From: Metarhizobium sp017305935
Lineage (GTDB): Bacteria > Pseudomonadota > Alphaproteobacteria > Rhizobiales > Rhizobiaceae
Assembly (NCBI RefSeq): GCF_029601685.1
Contig: NZ_JARRIR010000001.1
Location: 806,001-870,000 of the forward strand
DNA length: 64,000 bases
Direction: 5' to 3'
A program made the translations under genes and the position numbers. Positions 1-8,169 of the stretch are shown here, one piece after another. The notes beneath the pieces were generated by a model. That model saw nothing but the letters and a program-made list of their open reading frames with translations. It was not told where the DNA came from and ran no database searches. How positions within the stretch are numbered: position 1 is the first letter of the stretch; every line of letters starts with the position of its first letter.

Positions 1-860
1 TGCTGGCGGCGCGCCTGCCCTCGATCCTGCCGCCGCTCTCGGCCGCCGAACTGCTGGAAGTGTCGATGATCCATTCCGTCGCCGGACAGCTTGCCGGCGG
101 CAAGCTGTCGGACCGGCGGCCCTATCGCACCCCGCATCATTCGGCGACCATGGCGGCGCTGGTCGGCGGCGGCTTTCGTGGACGACCGGGCGAGGCCTCG
201 CTTGCCCATCACGGCATCCTGTTTCTCGACGAATTCCCCGAATTCTCGCCGCAGGTTCTGGATGCCTTGCGCCAGCCGCTGGAAAGCGGCGAATGCATTA
301 TCGCCCGCGCCAATCACCGCGTTTCCTACCCCGCCAATATCCAGCTCGTCGCGGCGATGAACCCCTGCCGCTGCGGCATGGCCGGCGAGCCCGGCCACAG
401 TTGCGCCAAGGGTCCGCGCTGCATGAGCGATTACCAGGCGCGCATTTCCGGGCCTTTGATGGATCGCATCGATATCCGCATCGACGTGCCCGCCGTTTCC
501 GCCGCCGACCTCATCCGTCCCCGCGCCGCCGAGAGCAGCGCGACGGTCGCCGCCCGCGTGGCGCGTGCAAGAGACATGCAGCGCCGGCGCTATGTCGCCG
601 CCGGCCTGCCGGCCGCGACCACCAATGCCCGCTGCTCCACCGCCCTGATCGAGGTGGTGGCGGAACCGGACGAGCCGGGGCTGAAACTGCTGCGCGATGC
701 CGCCGAGAAAATGAAATTCTCCGCTCGCGGCTATCATCGCATCCTCAAGGTGGCGCGCACGCTGGCCGATCTCGAGGGACAGGAAACGGTCGGCCGCATC
801 CATCTGGCGGAAGCGATTTCCTATCGCATCGCCGGCGAGCGGCTGACGGCGGCGGCGTGA
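1..860 (+). CDS. comM: ComM/YifB family AAA ATPase, C-terminal part (5' end outside window)
   Basis: The reading frame is already open at the left edge, so this is the C-terminal half (about 286 codons) of a Mg-chelatase-like AAA+ ATPase of the ComM/YifB family, usually about 510 residues. Visible family signatures are PHHSATMAALVGGG, the Walker B-like segment LFLDEFPEF, the Cys-rich stretch AAMNPCRCG...CAKGPRCM, and ISGPLMDRIDIRIDVP. ComM proteins are hexameric helicases that help branch migration of heteroduplex DNA during natural transformation, but the gene is also universal in non-competent bacteria. It ends in TGA at 858-860. The identification is secure from these motifs; the start cannot be seen. 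Confidence 0.93.
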   Translation, partial: LAARLPSILPPLSAAELLEVSMIHSVAGQLAGGKLSDRRPYRTPHHSATMAALVGGGFRGRPGEASLAHHGILFLDEFPEFSPQVLDALRQPLESGECIIARANHRVSYPANIQLVAAMNPCRCGMAGEPGHSCAKGPRCMSDYQARISGPLMDRIDIRIDVPAVSAADLIRPRAAESSATVAARVARARDMQRRRYVAAGLPAATTNARCSTALIEVVAEPDEPGLKLLRDAAEKMKFSARGYHRILKVARTLADLEGQETVGRIHLAEAISYRIAGERLTAAA

Positions 861-926
861 GGCCGGCGCTTCCGGCAAGAAGGAAGGCCGCACCGGGACA
901 GGCGCGACCCTTCGCTCTTTGAAAAA

Positions 927-1895
927 CTAACCGCCCAGCCCCTCGAACAGCGCGGTCGAAAGATAGCGCTCGGCGAAGGAGGGGATGATGACAACGATGG
1001 TCTTGCCGGCATTTTCTTCGCGCTGGCCGATGACGGTGGCCGCCGCCAGCGCCGCGCCCGAGGAAATGCCGACCGGCACGCCTTCGAGGCGGGCGACGAG
1101 GCGGGCATTGCCGAAGGCGTCGTCATTGCTGACGGTGACGATCTCGTCATAGACGTTGGTGTCGAGGATTTTCGGGGCGAAACCGGCGCCAATGCCCTGG
1201 ATTTTGTGCGGGCCAGGATTGCCGCCGGAAAGCACCGGGCTGTCGGTCGGCTCGACGGCGACGACCTTGACCGAGGGCTTCTTGGATTTCAGAACCTGGC
1301 CGGCGCCGGTGATCGTGCCGCCGGTGCCGATGCCGGCAACGAGGATATCGACGGCGCCATCCGTGTCGTTCCAGATCTCCTCGGCGGTGGTTCGGCGGTG
1401 GATTTCCGGATTGGCTGGGTTTTCGAACTGCTGCGGGATGATCGCATCCGGCAGGTCGGCGGCCAGTTCCTCGGCCTTGGCGATGGCGCCCTTCATGCCC
1501 TTCGGCCCCTCGGTCAGCACCAGTTCCGCCCCGAGCAGCGCCAGCATCTTGCGGCGCTCGATCGACATGGTCTCCGGCATGGTGAGGATCAGGCGATAGC
1601 CCTTGGCGGCGGCGGCGAAGGCAAGCGCGATGCCTGTATTGCCGGAGGTCGGCTCGATCAGCACGGTCTTGCCGGGGGTGATGCGGCCCTGCTCCTCCAG
1701 CGTTTCGATCATTGCCACGCCGATGCGGTCCTTCACCGAGGCGATCGGGTTGAAGAATTCCAGCTTGGCCAGCAGGTTGGCCTTGATGCCCTTTTCGCGC
1801 GCAAACTTGTCGAGGCGGACGATCGGCGTATCGCCGATGGTCTCGGTTATCGAGGAATAGACGCGGCCGCGGCCGGGCTTGCGGGGTTCGGACAT
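927..1895 (-). CDS. cysK: cysteine synthase A (O-acetylserine sulfhydrylase)
   Basis: PLP-dependent fold-type II enzyme of 322 residues that makes L-cysteine from O-acetylserine and sulfide in the cytoplasm. The PLP lysine lies in SVKDRIG near residue 55, the substrate loop is EPTSGNTGIALA, and the phosphate-binding loop is GTGGTITGAG; length is normal for CysK. The ATG at 1895 is preceded by an AGGGAGAG ribosome site. It faces comM tail to tail, 66 bases away. CysM is the alternative, but the NTGIALA loop and length fit CysK better. Confidence 0.93.
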   Translation of the reverse strand: MSEPRKPGRGRVYSSITETIGDTPIVRLDKFAREKGIKANLLAKLEFFNPIASVKDRIGVAMIETLEEQGRITPGKTVLIEPTSGNTGIALAFAAAAKGYRLILTMPETMSIERRKMLALLGAELVLTEGPKGMKGAIAKAEELAADLPDAIIPQQFENPANPEIHRRTTAEEIWNDTDGAVDILVAGIGTGGTITGAGQVLKSKKPSVKVVAVEPTDSPVLSGGNPGPHKIQGIGAGFAPKILDTNVYDEIVTVSNDDAFGNARLVARLEGVPVGISSGAALAAATVIGQREENAGKTIVVIIPSFAERYLSTALFEGLGG

Positions 1896-1933
1896 GTTCT
1901 CTCTCCCTTGGTGCGCGATATGTCTGCATGGAC

Positions 1934-1957
1934 AATAGGGGCAATCGCGCCCCTATT
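1934..1957 (-). terminator. 9-bp perfect hairpin between the DUF2188 gene and cysK
   Basis: AATAGGGGC (1934-1942) and GCCCCTATT (1949-1957) form a perfect stem with a 6-nt loop, just downstream of the leftward DUF2188 gene and upstream of cysK. There is no T-run after it, so it may be a weak terminator or part of the cysK leader. Confidence 0.4.
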
Positions 1958-2017
1958 CCAGTGGCCGGCACCGTAACCGGCGCGGAAGAAAGATCACGAT
2001 CCGGCGATGCGGAAAGA

Positions 2018-2260
2018 TCAGTCCTTGGGATCGACCTCGACCTCAGGGCGGTCGCCGCCATCGACATGCTCGTGGCGCCAGCGACCGTCGCCGGCCTGGT
2101 AGTCGATCTCCGCATTGTCGCCGCCGACCTGCTGGCGCTCGGCGGCGCGGCGGGCAGCGGCCAGTGCTTCGTCGTGGGAGGCAAAGGGTTCGGACCAGAC
2201 GTCGCCCAGCCTATAGGCCCAGCCGCCGTCATGTTCCGCGATATGGTAGGTGATCTGCAT
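2018..2260 (-). CDS. DUF2188-like small protein
   Basis: An 80-residue soluble protein that starts MQITYHIAEHDGGWAYRLGD and continues with a SHDEALAAARRAAERQ helix and the YQAGDGRWRHEH segment. This is the layout of DUF2188 proteins: a dGGWayr strand, an S-f-shdeA helix, and a final G-rW strand. ATG at 2260 has GGAG 11 bases upstream. The tail is acidic (EVEVDPKD). Function of the family is unknown. Family assignment comes from the pattern, not from a search. Confidence 0.7.
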   Translation of the reverse strand: MQITYHIAEHDGGWAYRLGDVWSEPFASHDEALAAARRAAERQQVGGDNAEIDYQAGDGRWRHEHVDGGDRPEVEVDPKD

Positions 2261-2452
2261 GATGGGGTCTCCGGTGCGGGCCGGCGCTCGCCGCCGGTGT
2301 CCGCCGCCCTTCAAACCCGCAATCGGCGCCGGTGGTTCCATCCGGCCTGGAACAATGGCGGCCTGATGTCGTTGGTCTCTGATATCGACGCATGCCATCG
2401 CCGCAAGGCTGCCCGCGTTTTCGCAGGGGCCGAAACCCATCAGGAGAATGCC

Positions 2453-2614
2453 ATGAGCTATCCCGTCGAACCCATTCCGGAGCCCGCCAAGCCACCCGTT
2501 CCGCCGCCGCTCGATCCGCCTCCGCCGATTTCCGAACCGGAACCGGACCGCCTGCCGGACGAGGCGCCACTGCCCAATCCGGACGAAAACGACAATCCGG
2601 CCAAACGTCTATGA
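2453..2614 (+). CDS. small proline-rich hypothetical protein
   Basis: A 53-residue product of which nearly a third is proline, with PPVPPPLDPPPPISEPEP in the middle and a polar tail (DENDNPAKRL). ATG at 2453 follows a good AGGAG site at 2442-2446. No signal peptide, membrane segment or known domain is visible; it must be disordered. The clear ribosome site and compact frame make it a likely real gene, but it could be a chance frame in GC-rich DNA. Confidence 0.55.
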   Translation: MSYPVEPIPEPAKPPVPPPLDPPPPISEPEPDRLPDEAPLPNPDENDNPAKRL

Positions 2615-2636
2615 TAAAGGAGAAAGCGGGAGGCTG

Positions 2637-2759
2637 AAAATGAAAGTGCCCGGCGCGGGAGGAGGAGGCGCCGGGCACTGATACTGACTGACAATCGGGA
2701 GGAGGAGGATCGTCAGTCCAATCGGGCGGCACTGGGAGGAGGAGTGTGCCGCGTCGACG
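2637..2759 (-). ncRNA. alpha-r14-like sRNA with three CUCCUCCUCCC (anti-SD) hairpin loops
   Basis: Read leftward, three hairpins follow each other, each with the loop CUCCUCCUCCC or nearly so. Hairpin 1 pairs 2746-2752 with 2726-2732. Hairpin 2 pairs 2708-2718 with 2686-2696 (one mismatch). Hairpin 3 has a perfect 11-bp stem, 2668-2678 with 2646-2656, followed by UUUCAUUUU, so it is also the Rho-independent terminator. A -10 box TATAGT lies at 2771-2766, giving a start near 2759 and a transcript of about 123 nt. Size, three stems and the repeated anti-Shine-Dalgarno motif match the rhizobial alpha-r14 family (NfeR1-like), known to bind ribosome sites of many mRNAs. The -35 box is poor. Ends are inferred. 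Confidence 0.8.
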
Positions 2760-2880
2760 AGAGGAACTATACACGATTCCCGACTAAAAAACAGGCTTTT
2801 ATTGCAGCGCAGCAATGCGTAATTCGCATAGCTCAACGCCAGGGATTGAAGCCGCGGCCAAGCTCGCTTATTCAGGCTCC

Positions 2881-3342
2881 ATGAGCATCGAATCCGTCCG
2901 CGCCTTTTTCCGGGCCAACGCACCCGATATCGACGTCATCGAAACCGAGGCCAGTTCGGCGACGGTGGCGCTGGCGGCCGAAGCCCATGGCGTCGAACCC
3001 GACCAGATCGCCAAGACGATCTGCATCCGTGTGGGCGAGCGCACGGTGCTGGTGGTGATGGCTGGCACGGCGCGGCTCGACAACCGCAAATGCCGCGAGA
3101 CACTCGGCGGCAAGCCGCGCATGCTGGCCGCCGACGAAGTGCTGGAAGCGACCAGCCATCCGGTCGGCGGCGTCTGCCCCTTCGGCCTGTCCTCCGCGCT
3201 GCCGGTCTATTGCGACCGGTCGCTGGAAAAATTCGACACCGTCGTTCCCGCCGCCGGCGCCACCAATGCCGCCGTGCGCATCCCCCCGCAGCGCATGGCC
3301 GCGCTGACGGCGGCCGAATGGGTCGACGTCGCACAAGGGTGA
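2881..3342 (+). CDS. YbaK/ProX-type aminoacyl-tRNA deacylase
   Basis: A 153-residue protein of the YbaK/prolyl-tRNA synthetase-editing domain fold, which hydrolyses mischarged aminoacyl-tRNA in trans. Seen are EPDQIAKTICIRVGERTVLVVMAG, with the conserved K of the IaKTi strand, then GGVCPFGL, the family's G-G-x-x-P-f/G loop, and PVYCDRSLEKFDTVVPAAG near the end. ATG at 2881 (MSIESV) gives the usual length; an in-frame ATG at 2815 would add 22 residues of low quality and overlap the sRNA promoter region. Which amino acid it edits (Ala, Cys or Pro) cannot be told. Confidence 0.85.
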   Translation: MSIESVRAFFRANAPDIDVIETEASSATVALAAEAHGVEPDQIAKTICIRVGERTVLVVMAGTARLDNRKCRETLGGKPRMLAADEVLEATSHPVGGVCPFGLSSALPVYCDRSLEKFDTVVPAAGATNAAVRIPPQRMAALTAAEWVDVAQG

Positions 3343-3370
3343 CACCCCCACCGCACCTTTGCCAACGATC

Positions 3371-3385
3371 TTAAGAAGGCGTTAA
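3371..3385. promoter_or_regulatory. CtrA-type box TTAA-N7-TTAA upstream of the PBP gene
   Basis: TTAA (3371-3374), seven bases, TTAA (3382-3385): the full CtrA consensus spacing, except that the site ends TTAAA instead of TTAAC. It lies about 100 bases before the class A penicillin-binding protein gene. CtrA is the alphaproteobacterial cell-cycle master regulator; control of a cell-wall synthase is plausible but inferred. Confidence 0.45.
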
Positions 3386-3482
3386 ATCGCCGCATTTAAA
3401 GTTCAACGGGACTGCCGGGCTCGCCTGTGATGTCACAGGCTTGAGGCGATTTCAGCAACCAACGGGGCAGCGTCGGTCGGGT

Positions 3483-5789
3483 ATGGCAGGAAAAGGCAAA
3501 TCGCGGCAGCGCATCGAACCGACTTTCGACACAGGTCGAGGGGCTGGCGACCGCGACGACGAATTTCGCCTCGGCGCCGGCGACCGGGTCACGGGCAGCG
3601 GGCGTGGTTCGGGTGGTGGACGCCGCGAGAACCCGAAGCCTGCCAAATCCGCGTCGCGAAAGAGCAGCAAGCGCCGCTCCGGCGGAAGCGGAGGCCTGAT
3701 CGGCCTGCTGCGTCGCCTTGTTTACTGGTGCCTCGTGCTCGGCATTTGGGCCGGCATCGGCGTTGCCGGTCTGGTGGTCTATTACGGCGCGCGCATGCCC
3801 AATGCCAGCACCTGGGCGATCCCCGACCGGCCGCCGAACGTCAAGATCGCCGCCGTCGACGGCTCGATCATCGCCAATCGCGGCGATACCGGCGGCGAGG
3901 CCTTGTCGCTGCAGACCATGTCGCCCTATATCCCGCAGGCGGTGATCGCCATCGAGGACCGGCGTTTCTATTCACATTTCGGCATCGATCCCTTGGGCCT
4001 TGGCCGCGCCATCGTCACCAACCTGACGACGGGCCGCATGGTGCAGGGCGGCTCGACGCTGACGCAGCAGCTCGCCAAGAACATGTTCCTGTCTCAGGAG
4101 CGGACGCTGGAGCGCAAGGTGCAGGAAGTGCTGCTCTCCTTCTGGCTGGAGCAGCATTATACCAAGGACCAGATCCTGGCGATGTATCTCAACCGCGTCT
4201 TCTTCGGCTCGAACGCCTATGGCGTCGAGGCGGCGTCGCGGCGCTATTTCAACAAGTCGGCGCGCGACGTGACGCTGCGCGAGGCGGCGATCCTCGCCGG
4301 CTTGCTGAAGGCGCCGTCGCGCCTGTCGCCGGCGCGCGATCCGCAGGCGGCCGAAGCCCGCGCCCAGCTCGTGCTCGAAGCCATGCGCGAAGAGGGTTTC
4401 GTCACCGATAAGGAAGTGGCGACCGCCATGTCGCAGAAGCCGACCCGGGCGAAGAGCTTCTGGTCCGGCGCCGAGCATTATGTCGCCGACATGGTCATGG
4501 ACCAGCTTCCCGGCCTGATCGGTGACGTCAAGGAAGACCTGATCGTCGACACGACCATCGACATGGGGCTGGAGAAGAAGGCCGAAAGCGCCATCGCCCA
4601 TGCTCTCGACAAGGACGGCCGCAGGCTCAACGTCTCGCAAGGCGCGCTCGTCGCCATCGACGGCACCGGCGCCATCCGGGCGCTCGTCGGCGGGCGCGAC
4701 TACGCCGAAAGCCAGTTCAACCGCGCCGTCAAGGCCAGGCGCCAGCCGGGCTCGGCCTTCAAGCCCTTCGTCTATTCGGCGGCGCTGGAAATGGGCATCC
4801 GCCCCGGCTCGATCCGTCGCGACGCGCCGGTCAGGATCGGCAAGTGGACGCCGGAGAATTACGACCAGAAGTTTCGCGGCGAGGTGACGCTTGCGTCCGC
4901 GCTGGCCAATTCGCTCAACACCATCGCGGCACAGCTCGTCATGGAAGTCGGGCCGGACCAGGTGACCAAGCTTGCCCATCGCATGGGCATCGAATCGGAT
5001 CTGCAGGCGAATGCCTCGATCGCGCTCGGCACCTCGGAAGTGACGTTGACGGAGCTCACGGCGGCCTATGCACCGTTCATGAACGGCGGTTACAAGGCAA
5101 CCGCTCATGTCATTCGCCGCGTGACCACGGCCTCGGGCAAGGTGCTCTACGAAAACACCTATGACAATCCGCCGCGCGTGCTCGCTGAAAATGTCGTCGC
5201 CAATATGAATGCCATGCTGATGCGGGTCATTACCGAAGGCACCGGCAAGAAAGCGCGGCTGGACGGCTGGCAGGCTGCCGGCAAGAGCGGCACGACGCAA
5301 TCGTTTCGTGACGCGCTGTTCGTCGGCTATACCAGCAATTTGACGACCGGCGTCTGGTTCGGCAACGACGACGGCAAGTCGATGAAGAAGGTGACCGGCG
5401 GCGGCTTGCCGGCGCTCGCCTGGCACGAGTTCATGACAGCCGCCCATAAAGGCCTGACGCCGGCGCCGCTGTTCGGTAACGGCCAGCCCGTCGACGACAT
5501 TCCGGCAAGCACGATCGAACCCGCGGCGGAAGCGCCGGCCAATATCGGCGACATCATCAGCAATGCCGATCCCAACCCCTATCCGCCGGTGCCCGTCGGC
5601 GCGGAACCGATGATGTCGGCGGCCGGCGGCGGCATGGACGTGCCGGCCGGCATCCCCGCACGGCTGCCCGAACGCGGCCATGGCGGGGCCGGCGTCGATC
5701 CCGATCTCATCCCGCCCGCAGACGTTGGCGGCGGCGGAACGCCGGCACCCCGCCGGCAGACGCTGCTCGACGTTCTCATGGGCAATTGA
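3483..5789 (+). CDS. class A penicillin-binding protein, 1A family (bifunctional)
   Basis: A 768-residue inner-membrane enzyme that polymerises and cross-links peptidoglycan. Order: a basic, Gly-rich cytoplasmic tail (1-75), a membrane anchor (about 79-101), a GT51 transglycosylase domain with EDRRFYSHFG (catalytic Glu about 158), GGSTLTQQLAKN and RKVQEVLL, and a transpeptidase domain with SxxK as S424-A-F-K427, SLN in NSLNTIAAQ, and KSG at 601-603. The C-terminal 120 residues are Pro/Gly/Ala-rich low complexity. ATG at 3483 is chosen over an upstream in-frame TTG at 3441; neither has a strong ribosome site. A CtrA-like box lies upstream. Confidence 0.92.
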   Translation: MAGKGKSRQRIEPTFDTGRGAGDRDDEFRLGAGDRVTGSGRGSGGGRRENPKPAKSASRKSSKRRSGGSGGLIGLLRRLVYWCLVLGIWAGIGVAGLVVYYGARMPNASTWAIPDRPPNVKIAAVDGSIIANRGDTGGEALSLQTMSPYIPQAVIAIEDRRFYSHFGIDPLGLGRAIVTNLTTGRMVQGGSTLTQQLAKNMFLSQERTLERKVQEVLLSFWLEQHYTKDQILAMYLNRVFFGSNAYGVEAASRRYFNKSARDVTLREAAILAGLLKAPSRLSPARDPQAAEARAQLVLEAMREEGFVTDKEVATAMSQKPTRAKSFWSGAEHYVADMVMDQLPGLIGDVKEDLIVDTTIDMGLEKKAESAIAHALDKDGRRLNVSQGALVAIDGTGAIRALVGGRDYAESQFNRAVKARRQPGSAFKPFVYSAALEMGIRPGSIRRDAPVRIGKWTPENYDQKFRGEVTLASALANSLNTIAAQLVMEVGPDQVTKLAHRMGIESDLQANASIALGTSEVTLTELTAAYAPFMNGGYKATAHVIRRVTTASGKVLYENTYDNPPRVLAENVVANMNAMLMRVITEGTGKKARLDGWQAAGKSGTTQSFRDALFVGYTSNLTTGVWFGNDDGKSMKKVTGGGLPALAWHEFMTAAHKGLTPAPLFGNGQPVDDIPASTIEPAAEAPANIGDIISNADPNPYPPVPVGAEPMMSAAGGGMDVPAGIPARLPERGHGGAGVDPDLIPPADVGGGGTPAPRRQTLLDVLMGN

Positions 5790-5929
5790 TTCCCCGTATC
5801 CGGAGCTTTCCCTTGCCCGAATCGCCGGCACGGCGCAGCATGGCGCTCCGCCTTGCGCAGCCGTCGCGAAGGCCGCCGAACAAATCGTCATAAACGGCCC
5901 AATTTGCCGAATTCCGGCGCATCAACCGC

Positions 5930-5961
5930 CTTGCAGTCGCGAAAACTGCTTCTTATATACG
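5930..5961 (+). promoter_or_regulatory. alphaproteobacterial heat-shock (sigma-32/RpoH) promoter of dnaKJ
   Basis: CTTG at 5930-5933, 18 bases, then CTTATATACG at 5952-5961. The second element fits CYTATNTNNG exactly, the heat-shock -10 consensus described for the Agrobacterium dnaKJ operon. It can also be read as a housekeeping promoter (TTGCAG-N17-TATATA). The transcript would have a leader of roughly 100 bases before dnaK. Confidence 0.7.
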
Positions 5962-6071
5962 CCGCATCGCTGCAGTGACCGCTGCGAAATCCAGTGACCA
6001 ATCCCGTTAAGGGGCTGTCCATGGAATGCCTTTACGAGGGTCCCGACAGCTTGCTTCAAGGAGAGAATGAT

Positions 6072-7988
6072 ATGGCAAAAGTAATCGGTATCGACCTGGG
6101 AACGACCAATTCCTGCGTCGCCGTCATGGACGGCAAGGATGTCAAGGTGATCGAGAATGCCGAAGGCGCGCGCACGACGCCGTCGATGGTGGCATTTTCC
6201 GACGACGGCGAGCGCCTCGTCGGCCAGCCGGCGAAGCGCCAGGCCGTCACCAACCCCACCAATACGCTGTTCGCAGTCAAGCGCCTGATCGGCCGCCGCT
6301 ACGAAGACAAGACCGTCGAGAAGGACAAGGCTCTCGTCCCGTTCAACATCGTTCGCGGCGACAATGGCGACGCCTGGGTCGAAGCCAATGGCAAGGGCTA
6401 TTCGCCCGCCCAGATCTCGGCCATGATCCTGCAGAAGATGAAGGAAACCGCCGAATCCTATCTCGGCGAAAAGGTCGAGAAGGCGGTCATCACCGTTCCT
6501 GCCTACTTCAACGACGCCCAGCGCCAGGCCACCAAGGATGCCGGCCGCATCGCCGGTCTCGAAGTGCTGCGCATCATCAACGAGCCGACGGCTGCCGCGC
6601 TCGCCTACGGCCTCGACAAGAAGGACGGCAAGACCATCGCCGTCTACGACCTTGGCGGCGGCACCTTCGATATCTCCATCCTGGAAATCGGCGACGGCGT
6701 CTTCGAAGTGAAGTCGACCAACGGCGATACCTTCCTTGGCGGTGAAGACTTCGACATGCGCCTGGTCGAATATCTCGCGGCCGAGTTCAAAAAGGACAGC
6801 GGCATCGACCTGAAGAACGACAAGCTCGCCCTTCAGCGCCTCAAGGAAGCTGCCGAAAAAGCCAAGATCGAGCTGTCCTCGTCGCAGCAGACCGAAATCA
6901 ACCTGCCGTTCATCACGGCGGACGCTTCCGGTCCGAAGCACCTGACGCTGAAGCTGACCCGCGCCAAGCTGGAAAGCCTGGTCGACGACCTCGTGCAGCG
7001 CACTGTCGCTCCCTGCAAGGCGGCCCTGAAGGATGCCGGCGTCAACGCCTCCGACATCGATGAAGTCGTTCTGGTCGGCGGCATGAGCCGCATGCCGAAG
7101 GTGCAGGAAACCGTCAAGCAGTTGTTCGGCAAGGAGCCGCACAAGGGTGTCAACCCGGATGAAGTCGTCGCCATGGGCGCCGCCATCCAGGCCGGCGTTC
7201 TCCAGGGCGACGTCAAGGACGTGCTGCTGCTCGACGTGACCCCGCTGTCGCTCGGCATCGAAACGCTGGGTGGCGTCTTCACCCGTCTGATCGATCGCAA
7301 CACGACGATCCCGACCAAGAAGAGCCAGACCTTCTCGACCGCCGAGGACAACCAGCAGGCCGTGACCATCCGCGTCAGCCAGGGCGAGCGTGAAATGGCC
7401 GCCGACAACAAGCTGCTCGGCCAGTTCGACCTCGTCGGCCTGCCGCCGTCGCCGCGCGGCGTGCCGCAGATCGAAGTCACCTTCGATATCGACGCCAACG
7501 GCATCGTTCAGGTTTCGGCCAAGGACAAGGGCACCGGCAAGGAACAGCAGATCCGCATCCAGGCCTCCGGCGGCCTTTCGGACTCCGACATCGAGAAGAT
7601 GGTCAAGGACGCCGAAGCCCATGCCGCCGAGGACAAGAAGCGTCGCGAAGGCGTGGAAGCCAGGAACCAGGCCGAAAGCCTGATCCACTCCACCGAGAAG
7701 TCGCTGAAGGACTATGGCGACAAGGTCTCGGAAGCCGACCGCAACGCCATTTCGGATGCGATCGCCTCGCTGAAGACCGCCATCGAAGCTTCCGAGCCGG
7801 ATGCCGACGACATCAAGGCGAAGACGCAAGTCCTGACGGAAGCTGCCATGAAGCTCGGCCAGGCCATCTATGAGGCCCAGCAGGCCGAAGGTGGTGCGGA
7901 AGCCGCAAAGGGTGATGACAACGTCGTCGATGCCGACTACGAGGAAATCAACGACGACGACAACAACGACCGCAAGCGCTCCGCATAA
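6072..7988 (+). CDS. dnaK: chaperone DnaK (Hsp70)
   Basis: A 638-residue cytoplasmic Hsp70 that binds unfolded segments in an ATP cycle driven by DnaJ and GrpE. Signatures: IGIDLGTTNSCVAVMDG at the start, VYDLGGGTFDISILEIGDG, and VLVGGMSRMPKVQ in the ATPase domain; the substrate domain contains TPLSLGIETLGG; the tail is acidic and ends DYEEINDDDNNDRKRSA. ATG at 6072 (MAKVIG) follows AGGAG at 6058-6062; longer in-frame starts add nonconserved residues. It is followed by dnaJ, as in most bacteria. Confidence 0.98.
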   Translation: MAKVIGIDLGTTNSCVAVMDGKDVKVIENAEGARTTPSMVAFSDDGERLVGQPAKRQAVTNPTNTLFAVKRLIGRRYEDKTVEKDKALVPFNIVRGDNGDAWVEANGKGYSPAQISAMILQKMKETAESYLGEKVEKAVITVPAYFNDAQRQATKDAGRIAGLEVLRIINEPTAAALAYGLDKKDGKTIAVYDLGGGTFDISILEIGDGVFEVKSTNGDTFLGGEDFDMRLVEYLAAEFKKDSGIDLKNDKLALQRLKEAAEKAKIELSSSQQTEINLPFITADASGPKHLTLKLTRAKLESLVDDLVQRTVAPCKAALKDAGVNASDIDEVVLVGGMSRMPKVQETVKQLFGKEPHKGVNPDEVVAMGAAIQAGVLQGDVKDVLLLDVTPLSLGIETLGGVFTRLIDRNTTIPTKKSQTFSTAEDNQQAVTIRVSQGEREMAADNKLLGQFDLVGLPPSPRGVPQIEVTFDIDANGIVQVSAKDKGTGKEQQIRIQASGGLSDSDIEKMVKDAEAHAAEDKKRREGVEARNQAESLIHSTEKSLKDYGDKVSEADRNAISDAIASLKTAIEASEPDADDIKAKTQVLTEAAMKLGQAIYEAQQAEGGAEAAKGDDNVVDADYEEINDDDNNDRKRSA

Positions 7989-8017
7989 GGCTGGGCCAAG
8001 GCTGTCATGTCATGAAT

Positions 8018-8041
8018 TTCCGGCTGCTTCGGCAGCCGGAA
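8018..8041 (+). terminator. UUCG-capped 10-bp hairpin between dnaK and dnaJ
   Basis: TTCCGGCTGC (8018-8027), loop TTCG, GCAGCCGGAA (8032-8041): a perfect, very stable stem 30 bases after the dnaK stop. With no T-run it is probably an attenuator or mRNA-stabilising element that lowers dnaJ output relative to dnaK. Confidence 0.55.
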
Positions 8042-8169
8042 CGCTATGAGCAGGTCCGGAGAGCGCGCGAGGCGCGGGCCCGATGGATTTGCGTACAACA
8101 AAAGAGATAGGGCGAAGCCGCTTTTCCAGGAGAAGCGGCAAAGTTCTGTTGACCGGGGTCTTCAACCGA

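Noticed and set aside
2641..2760. Three GGGAGGAGGAG copies as strong ribosome sites on the plus strand
   Set aside because: They lie in hairpin loops with promoter and terminator signals on the minus strand, and no start codons follow properly spaced.
5922..7829. A 635-codon open frame opposite dnaK
   Set aside because: Antisense shadow; product has no family features and dnaK is unambiguous.
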